Below are positions 1 to 7,067 of a stretch of DNA of 13,242 bases, one piece after another. Within the stretch, counting starts at the first letter, position 1. Each line of letters begins with the position of its first letter. Source of the DNA: Candidatus Woesearchaeota archaeon (GTDB lineage Archaea; Nanoarchaeota; Nanoarchaeia; Woesearchaeales; JAGVZT01); the NCBI GenBank assembly GCA_017608295.1, contig JAFCGF010000050.1, positions 1 to 13,242 of the forward strand, in the 5' to 3' direction. A model generated the notes under the pieces. It ran no database searches and had not been told where the DNA came from. It saw only the letters and a list, made by a program, of their open reading frames with translations. The position numbers were made by a program, and so were the translations under genes.

Positions 1-15
1 TATTAGATATACTAT

Positions 16-300
16 ATGAAATACAAAGTCCTTGTTGACGATAACTACCACTACATGGATGAGTCTGAGCGTTATGAGCTTGGAGAATTTGATAGGTTGG
101 AAGAAGCTATTGCAGCCTGCAAGGAAATTGTGGATGAATTTTTGAATTCCAATTACAATTCTGGTATGACGACTGACGAATTGCTGGCACAATATGCTTT
201 ATATGGTGAAGATCCGTTCATTATTGGCGGAGATGAAACGGTTCCATTCTCTGCACGGGAGTATGCAGCGGAGAGAGTTAAGGAAATTTGTAATCCTTAA
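16..300 (+). CDS. Small conserved hypothetical protein (94 aa)
   Basis: A complete 94-residue ORF starting at ATG 16 and ending in TAA. It has no signal peptide or membrane segment, so it is probably cytoplasmic. It is acidic and mostly helical in appearance: MKYKVLVDDNYHYMDESERY at the N-terminus, then a helix with EEAIAACKEIVDEFL (about residues 29-43), then a GMTTDELLAQYALYGEDPFI segment (about 50-69) and a C-terminal AREYAAERVKEIC helix. From memory this matches a short conserved family found in many bacteria with the same MKYKVLVDDN opening, for which I know no function. It stands alone here; the next plus-strand gene is 875 bp downstream. Only 15 bp lie upstream, so its promoter cannot be judged. 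The start is fixed by the conserved N-terminus. Coding status is fairly sure; the role is unknown. Confidence 0.85.
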   Translation: MKYKVLVDDNYHYMDESERYELGEFDRLEEAIAACKEIVDEFLNSNYNSGMTTDELLAQYALYGEDPFIIGGDETVPFSAREYAAERVKEICNP

Positions 301-302
301 CT
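276..302 (+). other. 9-bp hairpin at the 3' end of the first gene
   Basis: A perfect inverted repeat, AGTTAAGGA (276-284) and TCCTTAACT (294-302), with a 9-nt loop spans the stop codon at 298-300. It could stabilise or end the transcript. The stem is AT-rich and no T-run follows, so a classical intrinsic terminator is not supported. Confidence 0.3.
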
Positions 303-390
303 AATTCTATCGGATATTTCAATATATGTACTACGTTTTCCTAATCATGGAATAGGAACAAATCTTTCAATTCTTCATGCCCTCAAGCCG

Positions 391-672
391 GGCGGGCTCT
401 TACTTTTTCCTATTAATGAAAAAGTAAGCAAAGAACTTAGTCACGCAATGGCGTGACGATCTCATGAGGGGCTATATATACCCCGAATAATCAAGGCTTC
501 AAAAAATTTTATGACAAAACTACGATTCGAAAAGCATGCGCAACCTAAACTCCCCCTGACAGGAATCGTCAGGGGTCAGACAAGGTTGCTTGAATGACCC
601 AGCCCGGAATTTCCTTCACCTTGTTTTGGCACATAAAATTTTTATAGGCCGTTTAAGAGGCCTGGGGCCTCT
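391..672. repeat. Nested palindromic intergenic element
   Basis: This non-coding stretch is dense in inverted repeats. An 11-bp perfect stem, CTTACTTTTTC (399-409) with GAAAAAGTAAG (418-428), is followed by a 7-bp stem GTCACGC/GCGTGAC (440-446/451-457). Next come three nested tiers. The outer arms are about 495-520 and 623-650, sharing AAAAATTTTATG and CAAAAC with small differences. The middle arms are GCAACCT/AGGTTGC (540-546/583-589). The inner hairpin is CCCCTGAC/GTCAGGGG (553-560/568-575). A last stem, AGAGGCC/GGCCTCT with a 3-nt loop, lies at 656-672. From memory, the CGGGCTCTTACTTTTT...AAAGTAAG and ATCAAGGCTTC strings recur between genes in many Bacteroidota genomes, so I read this as a copy of a dispersed repeat family. 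Whether it is mobilised or transcribed cannot be told from one copy. Confidence 0.65.
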
Positions 673-749
673 AAAGGGGTTTTATTTTAAGGCTATCCCC
701 TTAAATACTGAAGTGATTAGAAAGTCTAATAGATAGATATAATCAGGAA

Positions 750-875
750 TCAGTCGCACTGAAGGGTAATAAGATCGTCTTTAATGCATTGTAAAAATAC
801 CTGTTGATCTCCTTCGGGGAATTGGTTCAACCAATCAAGAAACGAATTAATTACTTTCTGAGGCAGAACACTCAT
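750..875 (-). CDS. Possible 41-aa small protein or gene remnant
   Basis: On the minus strand an ATG at 875 opens 41 codons ending in TGA (750-752). The product begins MSVLPQKVINSFLDWL, continues NQFPEGDQQVFLQCIKDDL and ends ITLQCD. Its make-up (two short amphipathic helices split by FPEGD, a Trp, two Cys, few rare residues) looks coding rather than random, in a spacer otherwise full of palindromes. There is no signal peptide, no Shine-Dalgarno sequence and no TAnnTTTG box within 100 bp upstream. An in-frame TAA lies seven codons upstream of the ATG, so the ORF cannot extend far. It could be a genuine small gene, or the C-terminal remnant of a longer decayed one. I do not recognise the family. 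Confidence 0.35.
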   Translation of the reverse strand: MSVLPQKVINSFLDWLNQFPEGDQQVFLQCIKDDLITLQCD

Positions 876-976
876 ATCAAGGGTTGTATATGATTATCTG
901 ATATCATTAGATCCCGGTTTTGGTTGGGTGAGAGTCTGTTAGAGGTGGTAAGTTCGTGCAGGGAAATACAATATTT

Positions 977-1151
977 AATTGTTGTTGAAGTATTGAGAAT
1001 TCTAATAATATACTTGACTTACAATAGATTAATCCATAACTTGGGTATCTTTTCTACGTAAAAACCTAAAAAGGAAGCAACCATAAAAATATAGCGATAA
1101 AATTGATCTTAACCATAAGAAAATAATTTAGATAGAAGTTCAACAACAATT
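977..1151. repeat. Distant 13-bp perfect inverted repeat
   Basis: AATTGTTGTTGAA (977-989) and TTCAACAACAATT (1139-1151) are exact reverse complements, 149 bp apart, bracketing the putative promoter and leader of the next gene. The second arm ends 24 bp before the ATG at 1176. The sequence is of low complexity, so chance is possible. If the promoter at 1014-1044 is right, only the second arm is in the RNA, which argues against an RNA hairpin and would favour a paired DNA operator. Confidence 0.35.
1014..1044 (+). promoter_or_regulatory. Candidate Bacteroidota-type promoter for the 1176 gene
   Basis: TTG at 1014-1016 (within TTGAC) is followed after 20 nt by TAACTTGG (1037-1044). The Bacteroidota sigma-ABfr consensus is a -33 TTG and a -7 TAnnTTTG box; the -7 box here has one mismatch and the spacer is in the accepted range. 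Transcription would start near 1050, giving an AT-rich leader of about 125 nt. Confidence 0.4.
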
Positions 1152-1175
1152 CGTATAACTTAAAATCTAACTATT

Positions 1176-1580
1176 ATGAAACTCATTTTAAGAACTTTTT
1201 TTGTATTTATTTTTGTTTTTACATGTAATTCTGTCTTTTCTCAGAAATTTGAACCAGTAAAAGAAATTCCAGAAGGGAAAGCTTTAGTGTACATCTATCG
1301 ACCAGGCAGCATGGTAGGAGCTGCAGTACATTATACAGTTAATGCAAATGATGAGAAAGTTAGCGAGGCTCATTTAAGGAACAAGACTTACTTAGTATAT
1401 TTCCCAGAACCAGGGAGATATACATTTTGGGCTCAAGTCACTAACACACGGAGAGAAGTGGATTTAGATGTTGAGGCTGGGAAAACTTATTATGTTAGAG
1501 GTGATTGCTGCGAATTTATTCTTCCAGAGTTAGAAAAGGCTGAAAAAGAAATTGTTAAATGTAAATTATCAACTCTTTAA
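1176..1580 (+). CDS. Exported DUF2846-like protein (134 aa)
   Basis: A 134-residue protein with a hydrophobic N-terminal signal (residues 3-20, MKLILRTFFVFIFVFTC) and a likely cleavage after FSQ near residue 23. The mature part has the KALVYIYRPG strand (36-43), then a variable loop, LRNKTYLVYFPEPGRYTFWA (67-86), and a final VEAGKTYYVRG strand (99-109). This order, ALVYIYRP then a PG-x-Y turn then AGKTYYVR, fits the DUF2846 beta-sandwich family of exported or lipid-linked bacterial proteins of unknown function. Cys17 lies inside the signal but lacks a good lipobox, so cleavage by signal peptidase I is more likely than lipidation; a CC pair sits at 111-112. The gene is AT-rich, has no clear Shine-Dalgarno sequence, and lies 42 bp before the next gene, probably in the same transcript. 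Family assignment is from motif pattern only. Confidence 0.75.
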   Translation: MKLILRTFFVFIFVFTCNSVFSQKFEPVKEIPEGKALVYIYRPGSMVGAAVHYTVNANDEKVSEAHLRNKTYLVYFPEPGRYTFWAQVTNTRREVDLDVEAGKTYYVRGDCCEFILPELEKAEKEIVKCKLSTL

Positions 1581-1622
1581 ATAGACAGGGATATATTAGT
1601 AATTACATTGTTTGATATTCAC

Positions 1623-2228
1623 ATGAAAAGGACTATTCTTTTATATGTTGTTCTTTTATTTAGCACATTCACCATTAGTGCCCAAAAGATTAAAATAATT
1701 TCAGGCAACCCAAAATTATTTAAACAGGTTAAGTCTTATCATTTAACTTTTGATTACACCGATTTAAAAGTTGGGAAATACGGTGATGAACAAGATTATA
1801 TAGAATATATGAAAGATGATGCTGAGAAACGGAAAAAAGGTAGTAGTGAGAACTGGCTGAAAAAATGGAATGATGATCGTCTTAATTTCTATCAACCTAA
1901 ATTTATTGATCTCTTCAATAAGAGTTTGAGCCTTAGGAATGTAAAAGTTGATATAAATCTAACTAACCAAAAACATGAGCTAAATCTAAACTCTATATTT
2001 ATCGAACCAGGTTTTAACAAGAATGCTAAACGATCTCCAGCCTTAATAGATGTTATTGTAACTATTTCTGAGATTAATAATTCCAATAATCAACTAGTTA
2101 TTAGTATGACGGGTGTTCCGGGAAAAGAGATTATGGGATCTTACTATCCAGATTACCGTAGAATCGCAGAAGCATATGCTAAATGTGGGAAAGAATTAGC
2201 AAAATATATGTCAAAAGTTATTTATTAG
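1623..2228 (+). CDS. Exported protein of unknown function (201 aa)
   Basis: The reading frame is open from a TTG at 1608, but the ATG at 1623 is the better start because it places the signal peptide MKRTILLYVVLLFSTFTISA at the very N-terminus, with cleavage near SAQ (residues 19-21). The mature protein runs KIKIISGNPKLFKQ, then a strand HLTFDYTDLKVGKYGDEQDY, a lysine-rich helical segment with NWLKKWNDDR, and later IDVIVTISEINN and a C-terminal helix with YAKCGKELAKYM. The LTFDYTDLKVGKYGDE and WLKKWNDDR signatures resemble, from memory, a conserved exported family seen across Bacteroidota without known function. There are no further membrane segments and no sorting domain, so the product is expected in the periplasm. 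It shares the AT-rich base use of its upstream neighbour and is probably co-transcribed with it. Confidence 0.75.
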   Translation: MKRTILLYVVLLFSTFTISAQKIKIISGNPKLFKQVKSYHLTFDYTDLKVGKYGDEQDYIEYMKDDAEKRKKGSSENWLKKWNDDRLNFYQPKFIDLFNKSLSLRNVKVDINLTNQKHELNLNSIFIEPGFNKNAKRSPALIDVIVTISEINNSNNQLVISMTGVPGKEIMGSYYPDYRRIAEAYAKCGKELAKYMSKVIY

Positions 2229-2354
2229 AAAAAACTCTGAAGTTTGATTTTAAAAATAAACAGTTTGAATGTGTGCCCCCAGTTAAATCTCAACTGTAGG
2301 CCTGCATGCGAATACAGATAATATTACACTTTTTTAAAGTTGTGTTTCCTCTAA

Positions 2355-2378
2355 AATAACTCATGACAATGAGTTATT
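2355..2378 (+). terminator. Weak terminator candidate after the 1623 gene
   Basis: A 10-bp stem (2355-2364 with 2369-2378) closes a GACA loop. It is AT-rich and followed seven nt later by a short T-run (CTTTTT at 2384-2389). It is 127 bp past the stop at 2228. The weak stem and the gap before the T-run keep confidence low. Confidence 0.3.
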
Positions 2379-2510
2379 AATAACTTTTTATAATCAATTA
2401 TCAAGATCACCAGCCGATCAAATATTTAAACCGCACAATACGTTAATAACTATATTCTTACGAACAAAGTGAGATCTTCATGGGTGGGGACCGGTTCCGT
2501 GGGTATTAAC

Positions 2511-2539
2511 CCGTCAAGCGGACGGAAGCCGCTAGACGG
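2511..2539. terminator. GC-rich hairpin, possible terminator
   Basis: CCGTCAAGCGG (2511-2521) pairs with CCGCTAGACGG (2529-2539) with one A-A mismatch and a 7-nt loop, followed by AATTTTG. It is the strongest hairpin in this spacer. It stands nearly 300 bp after the upstream stop, so it may equally belong to a dispersed repeat. Confidence 0.35.
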
Positions 2540-2815
2540 AATTTTGATCGAATAAAAAAACTTTAAACCACACGAATCTTATCTTACTCCCAGTATGAGA
2601 GGATTTTAGGCGACAGGGGATGGTGGAATGACGGTAAGATGTTCATATCTTGTTATACCCGAAGCGTCAATTTCTCTTAGGAATCCACCGATAAATTCCC
2701 TATTTTAACAGGGTAATAAATCATTTTTTGGTCAGCCGAAGCGTAATAATTGACGAATTAAGTAAATTTTATTCAATCGTTATTTACCTGACTAAACCAC
2801 CTTATTATAATTCCT

Positions 2816-3433
2816 ATGAAACAACAAATCCTTATTGTTTTGTTTAGTATTGCAATAGCAACAAGTTATGGCCAGGATGCGAGTGTTATTCCAAATAGAA
2901 ACAGCAGTGTACACTCAATAGCTGGTGAACCCCTTTCAAATCAACCTACCCTGGGATTCTCAGGATCGCCCGTTGCAAATGATTCATACACAATCGTCCG
3001 TTCAACCCTGGGAATAGGCGGATTTTCAAGAACCATTACAACCAATGGGAAGAGCTATATCATTTGTCAAAGCATTGGCCAGAGTAGTGTTATCGGTACA
3101 TACAGTCAAAATACATATACCTTTGTGCAAGGATTTCAACAACCGGTCAACTCGGCCAAAATATTCAAATTACCCCCTGAGAATGAGTTGCTGGTTAACC
3201 TCTATCCAAATCCGTTTAGTCATTACGTGAATATATCATTCAATGATCCGGTAGCAGAGGACGTTTTCGTCCAGCTAACCGATATAACCGGGAAAATCAT
3301 CTATACAAATAAATTTTCCGCAGCGCAATTAATCAGCCTGCCACTCAATCATCTCCAGTATGGAGTATATATATTGAAAGTTGTTGCAGGAAACAAACAA
3401 TTTAGAGCCAACCTTATCAAACAATACCAATGA
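2816..3433 (+). CDS. Small T9SS-sorted cell-surface protein (205 aa)
   Basis: A 205-residue exported protein. Residues 1-20 are a signal peptide ending SYGQ. The middle (about 55-110) carries IVRSTLGIGGFSRTI, SYIICQSIGQSSVIGTY and FVQGFQQP, a pattern that from memory recurs in Bacteroidota surface proteins just ahead of their sorting domain. Residues 127-205 are a type A T9SS C-terminal domain: LYPNPF (129-134), VQLTDITGKIIY (152-163) and YGVYILKV (182-189). Such domains direct crossing of the outer membrane by the PorU/Sov machinery, followed by removal of the domain and anchoring or release. There is little room for an enzyme, so a structural or binding role is likely. The stop overlaps the next start as ATGA (3430-3433), which indicates translational coupling to the OmpA-family gene. 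Confidence 0.88.
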   Translation: MKQQILIVLFSIAIATSYGQDASVIPNRNSSVHSIAGEPLSNQPTLGFSGSPVANDSYTIVRSTLGIGGFSRTITTNGKSYIICQSIGQSSVIGTYSQNTYTFVQGFQQPVNSAKIFKLPPENELLVNLYPNPFSHYVNISFNDPVAEDVFVQLTDITGKIIYTNKFSAAQLISLPLNHLQYGVYILKVVAGNKQFRANLIKQYQ

Positions 3434-4695
3434 AAAAAATCCTAATTGTCGCACTCCTGTTTATAGGAGTGACCGCTGTAAAAAGTCAGCACATATTTTT
3501 TGAGACAGGTAAATCCATTTCTTCGTTCAGATTTGAAAATTCGCAGGGGGAAACCCTGGATAACCTCCAGAAAACCGATCATGCATTCATGAGCCTGGGA
3601 TACCGGAGAAGCATTTTTACTAAAAACCTATATCTCAGCGCAGAAGGTAGTTATAACAGCTATGGTGCTGTTGGAAGCGATAGAGATGTGGGTAATTATT
3701 ATGCCTGGGATGTCTCCTATTTAGGTGTCCGGGTTGGGTTGGATTATGAACTGTTTAATACCGGCAACTTCACCTATTATATCAAAGGTGCCGTATCGGC
3801 AGAATTCCTGATTCGAGGCACTCAAACGCTAAATGATCAGGTATACACATTGCGCGGTGAAGATGACTTTGATACACCCATCTATTTTTTACGGGGAGGC
3901 TTGGGTGTACAATATAAGGTATCGCAGAATCTTTCTGTATTCACTCAATATATGTATGGAATGAGTGGGACATTTAAGAATATAGAGGGAAAATTGCAAA
4001 TCAATGCGCACAATTTTGGTGTAGGTTTACTGATCAATATTTCAAAGGATCTGCCTGCCATTGCTGCTGTAGAGACCGCGGAGATAGTGCAACTAAAGAA
4101 AGAGTTAGCAGAAAACACTCAGAAAGTAAAAGAACTGGAGGAAACAGTTAAGGAGGTTGAGGTGTTAGAGGAAACACTCGTTGCCAAGGAGGAAGAGATC
4201 CAGGAGAAGGAGGAAGAAATAAATACACTTCAGGAGTCAATCGCCAGTGCACTATTACCCTATGACGGAAAAGGACTGACTATTGAAGAACGAAATGGTA
4301 AAGTATATGTTACGATGGAGAATGACATGCTGTTTCAATCCGGTAGCTGGAGAATAGGGACGGAGGGTGAAGAAGCAGTAACAGCATTGGGAAACGTGTT
4401 AGCCACTAACCCTGAAGTTACCGTATTAATTGAAGGTCATACTGACAATGAGCCATTTAGAGGGAGTGGAACCATGACTAGTAACTGGGACCTCTCAACA
4501 AAAAGGGCGACCGCAATTGTCGAAATCCTAATGAACAACGAAGATATTAATCCAAAAAATCTTACCGCAGCAGGTCGTGGAGAATTTGACCCGATTGCTG
4601 ACAATGCAACCCCGGAAGGGAAGGCAACCAATCGCCGTATCGAAGTTATACTAACGCCAAAACTTGATGAAGTATTTAAACTAATTGATAAATAA
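3430..4695 (+). CDS. OmpA-family outer-membrane barrel with coiled coil and peptidoglycan-binding domain (421 aa)
   Basis: A signal peptide (1-20, ending VKSQ) is followed by an aromatic-rich beta-barrel-like region (about 21-205) with alternating strands such as NLYLSAEGSYNSYG, YYAWDVSYLGVRVGLDYE and FGVGLLINIS. Residues 214-272 form a highly charged heptad coiled coil rich in Glu and Lys. Residues 290-421 are an OmpA-like peptidoglycan-binding domain: EGHTDN (335-340), SNWDLSTKRA (351-360) and NRRIEVIL (401-408). They keep the Asp and Arg that contact diaminopimelate in this family. The protein would therefore tie the outer membrane to the wall, with the coiled coil bridging the periplasm. 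It is coupled to the preceding T9SS gene by a 4-bp overlap, and the next gene starts 13 bp after its stop. It may serve as the anchor for the surface proteins of the operon; that role is inferred. Confidence 0.9.
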   Translation: MKKILIVALLFIGVTAVKSQHIFFETGKSISSFRFENSQGETLDNLQKTDHAFMSLGYRRSIFTKNLYLSAEGSYNSYGAVGSDRDVGNYYAWDVSYLGVRVGLDYELFNTGNFTYYIKGAVSAEFLIRGTQTLNDQVYTLRGEDDFDTPIYFLRGGLGVQYKVSQNLSVFTQYMYGMSGTFKNIEGKLQINAHNFGVGLLINISKDLPAIAAVETAEIVQLKKELAENTQKVKELEETVKEVEVLEETLVAKEEEIQEKEEEINTLQESIASALLPYDGKGLTIEERNGKVYVTMENDMLFQSGSWRIGTEGEEAVTALGNVLATNPEVTVLIEGHTDNEPFRGSGTMTSNWDLSTKRATAIVEILMNNEDINPKNLTAAGRGEFDPIADNATPEGKATNRRIEVILTPKLDEVFKLIDK

Positions 4696-4708
4696 AAAAA
4701 TATTAGCC

Positions 4709-7003
4709 ATGAAAAAAGTATTGACATTAGCACTTTTCTTATTTGCTGGTCTGCAGATAATTGCTCAAACAGAGGGAATCACCTATCAAGCGGTAATAAT
4801 AGGCCCCGATGGTCAGGAAATACCCGGAGTAGATGCCCAGGGAAATATCCTTCCCAATGCCGAAATTGCACTGCGGTTTACTATTCTGGATGCAAATAAT
4901 CTGGAGAGATACCAGGAGGTACAAACTACTTATACGGATCAATATGGCAGGATCAACCTTCTGATCGGAAAGGTGGATCCGGATGGGTTTGAACAGATTG
5001 ACTGGGATGGGACACCCGTCGACTTGAAAGTTGAAATAGATTTCAGTGGTGCAGGTACCAGCTTTATTGATATGAGCCGGCAGGAGTTGAATTTTGTACC
5101 CTATTCCTTTCACAGGAATATCATTGCACATGGAACACTTGTAGTTGATGATATAGCTGATTTAAACGGTGAACTGACTGTGGCAGGGCCAACAAACCTG
5201 AATAGTACGTTGACTGTGCATAATAATAATGCTACAGATCTTACGGGTTCATTAACCGTTGGTGGAGCAACAAATATCGGTAGCGACCTTTCTGTAGACG
5301 GTGTGACCAACCTGAATGATGCAATTAGTATTAATAACGGTGCTGCAGCAATCTTCACCGGCGATATTACAGTCGCCGCTGCAGGTACAGCCACTTTTAA
5401 TGGTCCGACTTCTTTTGCCGGAGCAAGTTCCTTTAATGATGTTACTGTAACCGGTCCTGCAAGATTAAATGGTCAGGTCACCATAGATGCGAATATGGAT
5501 ATTCAAGGTGGAGATGCTGTCTATAATGCATACCCTTTATTGGTTCAGGGGAGTAAACAAGGTATTGCTATTAAAACTACTGGAAACAGAACAACAAATA
5601 ACAATTACATATCATTTTGGGATGATACCCAAATGTGGGGTCGCATTGAAGGACAAACATATGGAGAACTCAATCTGGATCCTGAATATATAATAGAACA
5701 TGGAGTTAATATCACTAATATAGTTGTCGCTGGAGTTGATATAGCTGGAGCCATAGCGGAATTGGTAATAGCAAATGCTGAGGCCGCTACTACAGCAGCT
5801 GATTTCAGACCCTGTGTTGGGTTTGGTGTCTGTGTAACCTCACCTCCTCCAGCAGTATTTATTGTCAAGCTCGCTAAGGTTATTAAAGTGATAGCAGATG
5901 TTGTTGCTTTCGCGGCCAATCTGGCAACGGCTATTGTCGAAGAGGGGGCATTTGTAGGTTTTCATGCGGCACAGGTTGGTGTTACCTATCAATCTGGTTC
6001 GGGAGACTATGCCGAGTGGTTGCTTAAAGAAAATCCTGGCGAGGATTTCATTGCTGGAGAATTAGTAGGTGTTAATAATGGTTTTGTTTCAAAAAATACT
6101 TTTGGTGCTGAAAAAGTGATGGTAGTTTCTACCAACCCAATAGTACTAGGTAAAATGCCCCAGGAAAAGGATGAATACAAATATGTAAAGATCGCCTTTA
6201 TGGGGCAGGTTCCTGTCAGGGTATTGGGCGCAGTACAGCCTGGTGACTATATATTGCCCAGCGAGTTGGGTAGTGGTTTTGGGAAAGCTGTTCATCCTGA
6301 TGAGATGACAACCAGAGACTATAATAAGATTGTTGGTGTAGTATGGGAAAATATGGCTACGGTGACTGATGGTTTAAATATTGTAAATGTTGCCGTGGGA
6401 ATTAACAACAATGACCTGGCTAATGTGGTAGCTGAACAGGAAGAGAAACTTTCCGCACTCCTGGGTGCATTAAATCAATTAAAAATCCAGATTGCACAGT
6501 CAAATACGGCTCTGGCAAATCTGGTACCGGGTTATGCTGAATACATTGAGAATAACACGATCTATGATTACGTAGATGCAATAGAGAATCAGGATTACCA
6601 AGCTAATAATCAGCTAAAAAGCGATATACCTTGCCCTACTTGTCCTGATGAGGATGAACTTGTTACTATTGAATTCTCCAGGGAACAAATGGAAGCAGGT
6701 ATAGAAATTGCCAGAGAAAACTATACAAAATCATTTGAGGAGGGCAATAAGTTAAATAGTATTCTAGGATTAGATGAGTTCAAATCTTCAGCGACTAAAA
6801 ATAATCAAGTGTCTCAATCTATTGATTTTGGAGATAAACTGTTGACGCCAATGGATGAACATCCTTTCTGGAAAAGATTCAATTCCGACCCGGATTACAA
6901 AGAAGAAATAATTCAGTACATAAAATCATCTATGGAAAAAACTATGCAAAGCCAGGAGAAATATAACCAAGAGAGTTATAGAATCAAGTTTACAGGTTTT
7001 TAA
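4709..7003 (+). CDS. Fibre-like exported protein with a probable G2-type self-cleaving chaperone domain (764 aa)
   Basis: The frame is open from a TTG at 4685 inside the upstream gene, but ATG 4709 puts the signal peptide (MKKVLTLALFLFAGLQIIAQ) first. Domains in order: an N-terminal beta domain (about 21-134, GITYQAVI...IALRFTI...FVPYSFH) common at the start of Bacteroidota fibre-like proteins; imperfect repeats of about 18-22 residues (about 151-267) built on LNGxLTV and GxTNLN, suggesting a beta-helix or fibre stalk; a Cys pair (369, 375) next to a hydrophobic Ala-rich helix (382-411); and a region (about 430-560) with SGSGDYAEWL, VSTNPIVLG, AFMGQVPVRVLG and PGDYILPSE. The last resembles the peptidase G2 / intramolecular-chaperone domain of phage appendages. 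A coiled-coil segment (571-598), a CPTC motif (642-645) and a charged helical tail follow. No T9SS domain is seen. The G2 match is from memory of the motif order. Confidence 0.75.
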   Translation: MKKVLTLALFLFAGLQIIAQTEGITYQAVIIGPDGQEIPGVDAQGNILPNAEIALRFTILDANNLERYQEVQTTYTDQYGRINLLIGKVDPDGFEQIDWDGTPVDLKVEIDFSGAGTSFIDMSRQELNFVPYSFHRNIIAHGTLVVDDIADLNGELTVAGPTNLNSTLTVHNNNATDLTGSLTVGGATNIGSDLSVDGVTNLNDAISINNGAAAIFTGDITVAAAGTATFNGPTSFAGASSFNDVTVTGPARLNGQVTIDANMDIQGGDAVYNAYPLLVQGSKQGIAIKTTGNRTTNNNYISFWDDTQMWGRIEGQTYGELNLDPEYIIEHGVNITNIVVAGVDIAGAIAELVIANAEAATTAADFRPCVGFGVCVTSPPPAVFIVKLAKVIKVIADVVAFAANLATAIVEEGAFVGFHAAQVGVTYQSGSGDYAEWLLKENPGEDFIAGELVGVNNGFVSKNTFGAEKVMVVSTNPIVLGKMPQEKDEYKYVKIAFMGQVPVRVLGAVQPGDYILPSELGSGFGKAVHPDEMTTRDYNKIVGVVWENMATVTDGLNIVNVAVGINNNDLANVVAEQEEKLSALLGALNQLKIQIAQSNTALANLVPGYAEYIENNTIYDYVDAIENQDYQANNQLKSDIPCPTCPDEDELVTIEFSREQMEAGIEIARENYTKSFEEGNKLNSILGLDEFKSSATKNNQVSQSIDFGDKLLTPMDEHPFWKRFNSDPDYKEEIIQYIKSSMEKTMQSQEKYNQESYRIKFTGF

Positions 7004-7021
7004 TATTAAGGAGTAACCGAA

Positions 7022-7066
7022 ATGATAGTTAGCCATTTAGTTTTGATACCTCTTAAAAATCTATAG
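7022..7066 (+). CDS. Possible 14-aa leader peptide before the LRR gene
   Basis: An ATG at 7022 opens a 14-codon frame (MIVSHLVLIPLKNL) ending in TAG at 7064-7066, one base before the ATG of the giant LRR gene at 7068. A clear AAGGAG (7008-7013) sits 8 nt upstream of this ATG. Shine-Dalgarno sequences are rare in Bacteroidota, and no other gene in this window has one. Ribosomes finishing the leader could re-initiate at 7068. It may be coincidence. Confidence 0.3.
   Translation: MIVSHLVLIPLKNL
7038..7045 (+). promoter_or_regulatory. Candidate internal -7 box before the LRR gene
   Basis: TAGTTTTG matches the Bacteroidota -7 consensus TAnnTTTG exactly and lies 23 bp before the ATG at 7068. No TTG is found at the expected -33 distance, so it is at best a weak secondary promoter giving a leader of roughly 16 nt. 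If used, it would exclude the AAGGAG leader peptide from the transcript. Confidence 0.3.
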
Positions 7067-7067
7067 T

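Larger units (their letters stand above)
2229..2815. other. 587-bp spacer with no convincing gene
   Basis: No ORF here looks coding on either strand. The stretch holds the two hairpins listed separately, a 7-bp inverted pair ATCTTAC/GTAAGAT (2581-2587/2634-2640), a 9-bp direct repeat CCGAAGCGT (2659-2667 and 2736-2744), and an 8-bp inverted pair CGTCAATT/AATTGACG (2665-2672/2748-2755) overlapping or just downstream of those repeats. The promoter of the five-gene operon should lie near 2700-2800, but no good TAnnTTTG box is visible there. Confidence 0.6.

Noticed and set aside
826..834. GGTTCAACC as the T-loop of a tRNA
   Set aside because: No acceptor, D or anticodon stems can be drawn around it.
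1221..1229. Lipidation at Cys17 of the DUF2846-like protein
   Set aside because: The residues before it (VFT) do not make a good lipobox, and a standard FSQ cleavage site follows.
1608..1622. TTG start for the 1623 gene, adding five residues
   Set aside because: The ATG at 1623 begins a textbook signal peptide; the extension would put FDIH in front of it.
4685..4708. TTG start for the 764-aa gene, overlapping the OmpA-family gene
   Set aside because: The ATG at 4709 puts the signal peptide first; the added eight residues have no support.
5110..5919. Minus-strand frames opposite the fibre-like gene
   Set aside because: Low-complexity shadows of the Ala/Gly/Thr-rich repeats; the plus-strand gene has a signal peptide and a clear domain order.
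6000..7003. Endosialidase-type chaperone (peptidase S74) at the end of the fibre-like protein
   Set aside because: The SDRRLKENI-type core of that family is absent; the motif order fits the G2 type better.
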